Source: JBCDAP01 sp038747915
GTDB lineage: Bacteria > Planctomycetota > Phycisphaerae > Phycisphaerales > UBA1924
DNA: 10,177 bases
Reading direction: 5' to 3'
Assembly: GCA_038747915.1 (NCBI GenBank)
Contig: JBCDJJ010000104.1
Span: 1 to 10,177 of the forward strand
This document shows positions 1 to 5,178 of this stretch, piece by piece. Made by a program: the position numbers and the translations under genes. The notes beneath the pieces were generated by a model. That model was not told where the DNA came from, searched no databases, and worked only from the letters and a program-made list of their open reading frames with translations. Every line of letters begins with the position of its first letter. The stretch's first letter is position 1.

Positions 1-866
1 TCGGATTCGGACGGCTTGGTGCCGCAGGTGAATGCGCCGTAGTCGATCCACTCGAGGCGGAGGCCGGCGGGGCCGAGTGTGGGGCCGGTCGCAGCGCGGT
101 CGCGTGCCGCGAGCATGGCGGGGATCTCACCGGGTTCGAATCGTCCGCGACCGACGTCCATGAGCGTGCCAGCGATGATGCGGACCATGTTGTAGAGAAA
201 GCCGTTGCCGCTCACATCGATCGCGATAATGCGTGAGTCGTCCGCTTGGGCGCCGGGTACGTCTTGCACAGTACACGCGAAGATCTCGCGGATGGTGCTC
301 TCGCGGCCGTGTGCAGCGGCCGCGAAGCTCGCGAAGTCGTGCTCGCCGACGAGATGGACTGCGGCCTGGCTCATGCGGTCGATCTCGAGCGACTCGTAGG
401 TCCACCACACCCTCGCACGATCCCACAGCGGCCGCGTCGGGCCGGCGTGGATCAGGTACCGGTAGCCCTTGGCCCGGCACTCACCGATGGGATCAAACGT
501 CTCTTCGACGCGAGCGGCTTCGACAACGAGCACATCACCGGGGAGTGAGCTGTTGAGTGCGCGCGCGAGCCGCTCGTCCGGCGGTCGCCCGCCCTCGCCC
601 TCGACCGTGAACGCGGCGCACTGCGCCGCCGCGTGGACGCCCGCATCGGTTCGGCTCGCGCCCTGCACCGTGACGGGCTGACCGACGACCTCGCGGACCG
701 CTCGCTGGACAACGCCCTGCACGGTGCGGAGTTCGACGCGCCCATCGTCAAGCTCGCCGAGAACAGGGATCTCGGTTGGGAGGCCGCGTTCGGGTGTCGT
801 GAACTGCCGCTGCCACCCGTGAAAGGCGGTGCCGTCGTAGGCGATGGTCAGGCGGTACCGAGGCAT
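1..866 (-). CDS. truA: tRNA pseudouridine(38-40) synthase TruA, 3' end cut by window edge
   Basis: TruA isomerises uridines 38-40 in the anticodon stem-loop of many tRNAs to pseudouridine, in the cytoplasm. Translating the minus strand from the ATG at 866 gives 288 open codons to the window edge. Visible family motifs are YDGTAFHGWQRQ (residues 10-21), the catalytic-aspartate motif SRTDAGVHA with Asp74, the YRY motif at 135-137, and GNGFLYNMVRIIAG (220-233). The TruA domain looks complete through about residue 276 (GLRLEW..Y), so only a short tail and the stop are missing. About 25 residues separate WQRQ from the TVQG helix, more than in the E. coli enzyme as I recall it, suggesting a small N-terminal insertion. 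No Shine-Dalgarno sequence is evident before the start. Identity is very secure; the C-terminal end is unknown. Confidence 0.95.
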   Translation of the reverse strand, partial: MPRYRLTIAYDGTAFHGWQRQFTTPERGLPTEIPVLGELDDGRVELRTVQGVVQRAVREVVGQPVTVQGASRTDAGVHAAAQCAAFTVEGEGGRPPDERLARALNSSLPGDVLVVEAARVEETFDPIGECRAKGYRYLIHAGPTRPLWDRARVWWTYESLEIDRMSQAAVHLVGEHDFASFAAAAHGRESTIREIFACTVQDVPGAQADDSRIIAIDVSGNGFLYNMVRIIAGTLMDVGRGRFEPGEIPAMLAARDRAATGPTLGPAGLRLEWIDYGAFTCGTKPSES

Positions 867-1201
867 GGTTGCACAGCGTAGATCGAAGAGGGTTCCCCCT
901 TGGTTCGCAGACTGAACCGTGTCGACCGGAATTGGACAACTTCAGGAACTGTTTGCAACACGAGGGCGTATAGAGACCTTAGAGAAGCGAGGGACGGCCT
1001 CGTCGGGACGACTCGCGGGCCACGTCGCACGGGCGTGGGCGCACTCGCCCCCATCGAGGTTTGCTGACGCGCCACCCGGCCTTGCCCTGCCGGGGCGGCC
1101 CTGTGTCCTCGGGGTCCCGCCGCCGGTGCGCTGAAGCACTCCCTCGGCCCTCGGCTCTGACCATGCGGTCGCACAGCCGCTTCTCTTGAGTGTGCTTCCC
1201 C
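867..1201. other. Intergenic region without a convincing gene
   Basis: These 335 bases lie between the truA start and the decayed DinB gene. All open frames here are short, Arg/Pro/Ser-rich and resemble no family I know, so I call no protein. The stretch is very GC-rich and rich in potential hairpins, including CCCGGC/GCCGGG and GGGCG/CGCCC stems. It includes a 9-bp complementary pair at 981-989 and 1178-1186 that could close a structured RNA (separate entry). The truA promoter must lie here, but I could not identify one with confidence. Confidence 0.5.
981..1186 (+). ncRNA. Possible structured RNA closed by a 9-bp terminal helix (tentative)
   Basis: AGAGAAGCG at 981-989 is exactly complementary to CGCTTCTCT at 1178-1186, enclosing about 206 nt. 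Several local stems lie inside: GTCG/CGAC within GGCC/GGCC, GGGCG/CGCCC, CCCGGC/GCCGGG, and a two-part hairpin CGGCT...GACC/GGTC...AGCCG near the 3' end. On the plus strand a -10-like TATAGA lies just upstream (969-974), and a perfect 15-bp hairpin (1209-1242) follows as a possible terminator. I looked for and did not find the conserved cores of tmRNA, RNase P RNA or SRP RNA on either strand, and I could not fold it into a convincing 6S RNA rod. High GC makes chance hairpins common, and the strand is uncertain because the closing helix is symmetric. Confidence 0.2.
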
Positions 1202-1600
1202 TCACCACCGACACCGGCCAGCGACTCCGCTGGCCGGTGTCGTCGATGGGCGCCGTGACGAAACGGTCCGCCAGCCCGCATCCCATCGAGACATGAGCTC
1301 GGCGCGCACCGGCGCGGTCGGTTCGGGGTCGGCAAACTCGGATGAGCGATCTCGACCCGGCTTCTCCCCATCGAGCTCGCCACGGAGCATCGCAGGGAAG
1401 TCACCTCACCGGCTGCGCATGTTGCCGGCCATGTGCCGCACGATGATCGCGCAGCTGTTGAAACCCTCGACGGGTCGAGCGAAGAAGTCGGCGTCGATGA
1501 TCTGGCCGAGACAGTGCTCGGCGAATGCCCGCTGGCGGTCGAAGATGCCGAGCGCAACGAAGCCGAACCCAGAGTCTTCGAGCGCTTTGAGCGATGACAT
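1202..1600 (-). pseudogene. Decayed DinB-family (DUF1572) gene with internal TGA and missing C-terminus
   Basis: From an ATG at 1600 the minus strand encodes 64 residues that match the start of the DUF1572/DinB-like family, including ADFFARP, CAIIVRHMAGNMRSR and the helical region before it. A TGA at 1408-1406 then stops translation at the site where relatives carry Trp or Phe in the motif SR(W/F)TDF. The same frame continues past the stop with recognisable family sequence: DGEKPGRDRSSEFADPEP, then MSRWDAGWRTV. Similarity ends near 1262, about 20 bases before a perfect hairpin. The last third of the usual fold, with the HYAYHVGQ-type motif, was not found in any minus-strand frame downstream. 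Where DinB-fold proteins are active they are often metal-dependent thiol transferases; the function of this subfamily is unknown to me. Pseudogene status is well supported by the stop plus the truncation. Confidence 0.75.
1209..1242. terminator. Perfect 15-bp inverted repeat, strong hairpin
   Basis: CGACACCGGCCAGCG (1209-1223) and CGCTGGCCGGTGTCG (1228-1242) are exact reverse complements around a 4-nt ACTC loop. No T-run follows on either strand, so this is not a classical intrinsic terminator. A stem this long and GC-rich could still act as a bidirectional terminator or RNA 3'-end stabiliser. On the minus strand it lies directly after the remaining DinB coding similarity; on the plus strand it would follow the tentative structured RNA. 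Confidence 0.55.
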
Positions 1601-1632
1601 GTTGATCCAAGGTACACCCGGGCGACACCCAC

Positions 1633-1716
1633 CGGTGGTGGGAGCGTCCCGCTCCCACGTGCGAAAGACGACGTTACCGGACCTCGTGTTCGTGGGAGCG
1701 GGTACTCCCACCACCG
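1633..1716. repeat. Pair of inverted hairpin repeats (BIME/REP-like), probable bidirectional terminator
   Basis: Two nearly identical hairpin units face each other. Unit one is 1633-1659 and unit two 1691-1716. The reverse complement of unit two matches unit one except for the loop (CGTCC in one, TACC in the other). The outer 12 bases, CGGTGGTGGGAG at 1633-1644 and CTCCCACCACCG at 1705-1716, pair exactly. Each unit also folds alone: GTGGGAGCG/CGCTCCCAC with a 3-nt loop in unit one, GTGGGAG/CTCCCAC with a 6-nt loop in unit two. A 31-nt spacer separates them. The right edge abuts the TAG stop of the kinase-like gene. The layout is that of two inverted REP units. Whether it is repeated genome-wide cannot be told from one window. 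Confidence 0.65.
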
Positions 1717-2868
1717 CTAATGCCCGAACAGATTCGTCGGCGCAAACATGCCCGTCGTCTCGAAGTGCTCGAGGGCCTCATCGGTCGATGCGAAGATCTT
1801 GGTCGCGGTCTCAGTAATGAAGGGGCTCGGCGCCTTCGCCGGCTTCCAGACCACGTACACATCCTTGGCGTGCTCGAACGCGTGCTGCAGCTCGCGCTCG
1901 ACACCGGAACTCAGCCCCGGGATACCCTTACCCGGTGTGCCGTCCTCCGCGGGGCGACCGGGCAGCTCGGGGATATAGCTCACGATCATGTGCGACTGGT
2001 CGATGAGCTTGAAATCGCGCATGTAGATCTGGCCATCAATATCGCCCGCGATGTCGAGCACCTCGCGGACCGAGACCTTGATGGGCTCGCTCGCGGTCTT
2101 GCTGGCACCGAAGCTGTGCGGCTCGAAGATGATGTAATCGCGCCCCTCGCGGGCCGCGTCGATCGCGGTGTCGAGCAGCAGCTTCTCATCCACATCGCCC
2201 GGGTCGAACGTCACAAAGTGCTCCGCCAGCGACGCACGGAACGCATCGATCTCGGCCAGCACATCGGGCATGTCCACCACATGGCTCATCGGGAAGCTCG
2301 GGTACACCCGGCGCATCTCCGGACGACACACCAGCCGGAACAGCGATCGCGTGGTCTCGGTGTGCCGGCCGCGGCTCTGGATGTAGAAGGGCTTCTTGAA
2401 GGCCTGCGCGAGCATCTCGGTCGCGAGGATCTCTTCCTCGCGCCACACCATGCAGTCCTTGAGCGTGGCATCAATGTCGTGCTCGCGGTGCAGCCGCTGA
2501 TGAACGACCTCCACGTTGTCGACCACGCACACGAACAGGTCCGGGTCGAGCTTCTCGATCTGGTCGAAGTCGAAGGCCGGGAACAGGCCGTGCCGCCACC
2601 GGAACGTGGCGTGGGTGTTGACCAGCACGTTGTCGAGCTCGCGACTCTCGGCGATCACATCCTTGAACGCGGCTCGCCGAAGGGCGCTCAGGCGACTCAG
2701 CGGCAGATCGAGGATGCGGCCGGGCGGCACATCCGGCCCCTCGGCGTACATCATGTCGCCCAGGTTGAACAGGGCGACTGCCTCGCCCTGCTGACCGGCG
2801 TGGTCGACCACGTTCCGCAGGTACGACTTCTTATCGATCCCAACTTGACCGGTGACAACAGCTCGCAT
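1717..2868 (-). CDS. AdkA-like P-loop kinase fused to a nucleoside 2-deoxyribosyltransferase-like domain
   Basis: This 383-residue cytoplasmic protein has two recognisable halves. Residues 1-185 resemble archaeal-type adenylate kinase (AdkA): a P-loop VVTGQVGIDKKS (4-15), NLGDMMY (35-41), NTHATFRWRHGLFPAF (84-99), and LDPDLFVCVVDN (107-118). The P-loop is unusual, with Asp12 and a KKS ending where GKT/GKS is expected. Residues 188-345 look like the nucleoside 2-deoxyribosyltransferase/DUF4406 Rossmann fold: VYPSFPMSHV at the first strand, VTFDP near 219-223, RDFKLIDQSHMIVSYIP (284-300), and SSGVERELQHA (320-330), whose Gly322 and Glu326 fit the G-x-x-x-E catalytic pattern. A nucleotide or nucleoside role is inferred; substrate and reaction are unknown. 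It starts 38 nt after the anti-sigma stop and is probably cotranscribed with it. The start is a plain ATG with at best a weak Shine-Dalgarno sequence. Confidence 0.75.
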   Translation of the reverse strand: MRAVVTGQVGIDKKSYLRNVVDHAGQQGEAVALFNLGDMMYAEGPDVPPGRILDLPLSRLSALRRAAFKDVIAESRELDNVLVNTHATFRWRHGLFPAFDFDQIEKLDPDLFVCVVDNVEVVHQRLHREHDIDATLKDCMVWREEEILATEMLAQAFKKPFYIQSRGRHTETTRSLFRLVCRPEMRRVYPSFPMSHVVDMPDVLAEIDAFRASLAEHFVTFDPGDVDEKLLLDTAIDAAREGRDYIIFEPHSFGASKTASEPIKVSVREVLDIAGDIDGQIYMRDFKLIDQSHMIVSYIPELPGRPAEDGTPGKGIPGLSSGVERELQHAFEHAKDVYVVWKPAKAPSPFITETATKIFASTDEALEHFETTGMFAPTNLFGH

Positions 2869-2906
2869 GCCACCGAGTCTAGCTTGGCCCGCCGATGCAG
2901 AGGTCC

Positions 2907-3644
2907 TTAACGCGGCTCGAGATAGAGCACATCGTCGAGCACCGCGCCGGGGAACGGGCTGAACTCGGTAATACGCACACCCGCCACCTCGAAGTCGTGT
3001 ACCTTCACATCGGGCCCGGATGATCCAAGATCGAGCTCATCCGACACAAAACGGGCCACCGCGATGATCGGGGTGCCGTCCGCCGAGCGAGCCAGCAGCA
3101 CGCGGCGGGCATCATCGAACTCGCCGTTCGATGGGTACGGCCCCCGGAGCGCCCGCCACCCGATCAACTCCACACCGGCGTCGAACCGGGCCGCGATGGG
3201 CTCGGCGTACACATCCGTCGTGTAGTCCAAGAACTTGTCGTAGGTGTCGCAGACGACCTCGGGCGCCATCGATGCCGACTGCTGCTGATAGAAGATCGCC
3301 GCCATGCGGGCGCCCGGGCCACCGGGCTGGCTCGCCGGCCCACCAAACCAAAGCCACCCACCGACAAGAAGAACGATCGCCGCAGCGGCACCGGCGGCCC
3401 ACCGCAGCGGCGGGGCGATGCGCCCAGCGATCGCGGGGCGCGGGTTCGGCAGCGCCGAACCCGCGGCGTCGGGCATCGGGTACAAGCGACGTGTCGCCGC
3501 ACCGACGCGTTGCATGGTGTCAAGCTCACGTGCGAGATCGGGATCGGTCGCAACCCGGCCCTCAAAGTCGGCGCGCTCCGTCTCCGTCAGCTCGTTGTCG
3601 AGGTAGGCATCGATCGGTCGACGCTCGTCGTGGGGGGTCGTCAT
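2907..3644 (-). CDS. Membrane-anchored anti-sigma factor
   Basis: A 245-residue single-pass membrane protein, the likely partner of the adjacent ECF sigma factor. The N-terminal 50 residues (DAYLDNELTETERADFEGRV) are a typical cytoplasmic anti-sigma start, without the HxxxCxxC zinc motif of ZAS-type proteins. A membrane helix lies at about residues 82-102 (WAAGAAAAIVLLVGGWLWF). The outer domain of about 140 residues has no motif I recognise; it ends in LYLEPR and contains VVCDTYDKF, with one cysteine. The start was chosen at the ATG overlapping the sigma factor stop (ATGA, 3644-3641). Open reading extends further upstream, but only inside the sigma gene in another frame. Family knowledge predicts that it sequesters the sigma factor until an envelope signal releases it. 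The signal is unknown. Confidence 0.85.
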   Translation of the reverse strand: MTTPHDERRPIDAYLDNELTETERADFEGRVATDPDLARELDTMQRVGAATRRLYPMPDAAGSALPNPRPAIAGRIAPPLRWAAGAAAAIVLLVGGWLWFGGPASQPGGPGARMAAIFYQQQSASMAPEVVCDTYDKFLDYTTDVYAEPIAARFDAGVELIGWRALRGPYPSNGEFDDARRVLLARSADGTPIIAVARFVSDELDLGSSGPDVKVHDFEVAGVRITEFSPFPGAVLDDVLYLEPR

Positions 3645-4150
3645 GACGAAGCCCCCGCAGGGTCCGATGAGAGCGACTCGGCCAGCCGGCGCCGAGCCCG
3701 ATAGACGTGGCTCCGTGCGGTGCTCTCTGGGATATCGAGCACGGCGGCGATCTCCTGATACGAATGGTCGGTCACCGTTCTGAGCAGGAAACATGTTCGG
3801 TGTTCCGCGGAGAGTTGATTCAGCGCCAGTTGGAGTGAGCGGTCAAATGGATCAGTGGGCGGGGTGGGTTCGATCTCGGCCTCGGCCCGGCCGGCGCCGG
3901 CCTTGCGATCGCGAGCGGTGCGTCGATGCTCGGCCCGTCGATGGTTCCGCGCCACGTTTCGCACAAAGGACGCCATCCACGCTTTGAAGTTGCTGCCCGG
4001 ATCGAACCGCTCGATCCGCTCCATGGCGGCGATCGCCGCCTGCTGCACGACATCGTCCGCAGCCGCCTGACCCACCTCCGCTGCAGCGATCACGCGCAAC
4101 GTCGGGTAGGCCTCCCGATAGAGCTGTCCGAGCGCATCGCGATCAAGCAT
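3641..4150 (-). CDS. ECF-type RNA polymerase sigma factor
   Basis: A 169-residue sigma-70 family protein of the extracytoplasmic function group, directing RNA polymerase to a dedicated promoter set. The sigma-2 region lies at about residues 6-75, with DDVVQQAAIAAMERIERFD (32-50) and SNFKAWMASFVRNVARNHRR (53-72), which binds core polymerase and the -10 element. After a linker, sigma-4 lies at about 105-160 with the helix-turn-helix YQEIAAVLDIPESTARSHV (131-149) that reads the -35 element. Length and layout are normal. The wording resembles the sigma factors common in Planctomycetota and Verrucomicrobiota. Its TGA overlaps the anti-sigma ATG by 4 nt, so the two are translationally coupled. It is divergent from the secreted-protein gene at 4393. 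A small CGGG/CCCG hairpin (4154-4165) sits just before the start. Confidence 0.93.
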   Translation of the reverse strand: MLDRDALGQLYREAYPTLRVIAAAEVGQAAADDVVQQAAIAAMERIERFDPGSNFKAWMASFVRNVARNHRRAEHRRTARDRKAGAGRAEAEIEPTPPTDPFDRSLQLALNQLSAEHRTCFLLRTVTDHSYQEIAAVLDIPESTARSHVYRARRRLAESLSSDPAGASS

Positions 4151-4392
4151 ACGCGGGTATTCCCGTAAAAATGACGCGCTGAACGAACTTCTCGGCTGTG
4201 CTGACGGTCCGCATCGCGAAATCGGTACAGGAAACCATGTGCATCCGAGCTCGAGGTGTTGCTGACCGGTGCAGAAAACCCGCCAAATCGCAACGATTGT
4301 CGCGTGGGCCGACCTCTTCGGGTGGCGATGCGCCGGCGCGGTGCCCGCGTCGCTGGGTTCGCTCGCACGAGCACATCAGAGAGGAATCAGCT
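4151..4392. promoter_or_regulatory. Divergent intergenic region between the sigma operon and a secreted-protein gene
   Basis: These 242 bases must hold the promoters for both the minus-strand sigma operon and the plus-strand gene at 4393. A small inverted repeat CGGG-TATT-CCCG (4154-4165) lies right before the sigma factor ATG. I looked for ECF-type promoters (GGAAC-like -35 with a GTC-like -10) and found only weak candidates, for example GGAAAC near 4229 on the plus strand, so none is called. Open reading from 4198 runs in frame into the secreted protein, but its translation has no signal sequence, so I treat this part as leader. Confidence 0.4.
4378..4385 (+). promoter_or_regulatory. Shine-Dalgarno site deciding the GTG start at 4393
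   Basis: AGAGAGGA lies 7 nt before the GTG at 4393. This supports that start over the longer in-frame reading from 4198 and over the ATG at 4399. Starting here also puts a short signal peptide exactly at the N-terminus. Confidence 0.75.
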
Positions 4393-5007
4393 GTGAAGAT
4401 GCACATTGCGCTGGCCATGTGTGCCGCATCCCCGGCGCTCGCCCAGTTCTCGTACAACGAGTCTACCCAGGGCGACCTGTCGACCGATCCGAACACGCCC
4501 ACCGTGCTCGCCTTCGGTCTTGGCTCGAACATCGTTACCGGCGATGTCTTCAACTCCAACGCTGTCAACTTTGACTTCACATCGAGCGCCGGTGACCGCG
4601 ACTTCTGGAGCTTCACCGTCGGTGCGGGGCAGACGCTCGACCGCATCGAGTTGCTCGCCTACGACCCAGCAAACATCGGCTTCGGTGCGATCATCGAGGG
4701 TGGTGTGGGTGTGATCCCGGGCGGCGCGACCAATAGCCAGCTTGCCGCGGGCATCTTGATCAACGCCGACGACATCACCGATGCCGACCTCCTCGACGAG
4801 TTCGCGAACGGCGCGGTGACACAGAACAGTCTCACAGCCGCTGAACTCGGCCCCGGGACCTACACCTTCATCATTCAGCAGACGACCAGCCTCGCCGGCC
4901 TTGGTGGGGTGCCGCAGGCGTACTCGTTCAACTTCGTGCTCGTGCCGAGCCCCGGTGCCGCGGCGCTGCTCGGCGTCGTGGGGCTCGCGGTTCGGCGTCG
5001 CCGGTGA
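4393..5007 (+). CDS. Secreted protein with PPC-like region and PEP-CTERM-type C-terminal sorting tail
   Basis: A 204-residue exported protein. It begins with a short hydrophobic signal (MKMHIALAMCAASPALA), with likely cleavage before Gln18. Residues 56-165 resemble a bacterial pre-peptidase C-terminal (PPC) beta-sandwich: SAGDRDFWSFTVGAGQTLDR (65-84), a central variable part, then ELGPGTYTFIIQQ (151-163). The C-terminus has VPSPG (184-188), a short hydrophobic helix and four arginines, the tripartite layout of PEP-CTERM-type signals used for exosortase-dependent surface sorting. The PEP triad is replaced by PSP, common in Phycisphaerae-like sequences as I recall. No enzyme motif is seen, so a surface or matrix role is inferred only. 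It is divergent from the ECF sigma gene and may be a target of it. The GTG start has a good Shine-Dalgarno sequence. Confidence 0.82.
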   Translation: MKMHIALAMCAASPALAQFSYNESTQGDLSTDPNTPTVLAFGLGSNIVTGDVFNSNAVNFDFTSSAGDRDFWSFTVGAGQTLDRIELLAYDPANIGFGAIIEGGVGVIPGGATNSQLAAGILINADDITDADLLDEFANGAVTQNSLTAAELGPGTYTFIIQQTTSLAGLGGVPQAYSFNFVLVPSPGAAALLGVVGLAVRRRR

Positions 5008-5054
5008 GGCCAGAGTCACAGGAACCGTTGCGAAATCGTGATCCGCTTCCGGTG

Positions 5055-5147
5055 CCGTGGTCTGAGCGAAGCGAAGGCCACGCCAGAACGCAGGCCGGGC
5101 TGTGCTCACATGGCCCTCGGATCCCTTCGACATCCTCCAGACCACGG
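5055..5147. repeat. REP-like inverted repeat between convergent genes
   Basis: CCGTGGTCTG (5055-5064) and CAGACCACGG (5138-5147) are exact reverse complements 73 nt apart. The left arm runs into GAGCGAAGCGAAGG followed by CCAC, which can form its own small GTGG/CCAC hairpin. The right arm follows CCCTTCGACA. Short words such as AGCGAAGCGAAG and CCTTCGACA are typical of dispersed intergenic repeats in several phyla. The site fills the gap between two convergent genes, where a bidirectional terminator is expected. No T-run is present. Confidence 0.4.
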
Positions 5148-5178
5148 TGCCAATCACGCACAATGCGCTCGACTCGTC

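Noticed and set aside
867..1201. tmRNA, RNase P RNA, SRP RNA, tRNA or cobalamin riboswitch
   Set aside because: I searched both strands for their conserved cores and found none.
1202..1290. Frameshifted continuation of DinB in another frame (WPVSVVRG resembling the family's V-x-IRG)
   Set aside because: This reading comes from the perfect 15-bp palindrome at 1209-1242, so the likeness is probably accidental. No C-terminal DinB motif follows.
979..1632. Open frame of 217 codons on the minus strand across the DinB region
   Set aside because: It is not the frame that carries the DinB similarity, and its Ser/Arg-rich translation matches nothing I know.
1720..2910. Open frame of 396 codons on the plus strand
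   Set aside because: It is antisense to the kinase-like gene, which has recognisable domain motifs. The plus reading is His/Arg/Leu-rich with no family likeness, as expected from the opposite strand of GC-rich codons.
4330..4339. 10-bp palindrome GCGCCGGCGC as an operator
   Set aside because: Short and made only of G and C in a GC-rich region, so likely by chance.
4198..4392. N-terminal extension of the secreted protein from a GTG at 4198
   Set aside because: It would bury the signal peptide after 65 charged residues, and a strong Shine-Dalgarno site sits before the GTG at 4393.
4387..5163. Open frame of 258 codons on the minus strand
   Set aside because: It overlaps the secreted protein, which has a signal peptide, a Shine-Dalgarno site and a sorting tail. 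The minus reading shows no motif.
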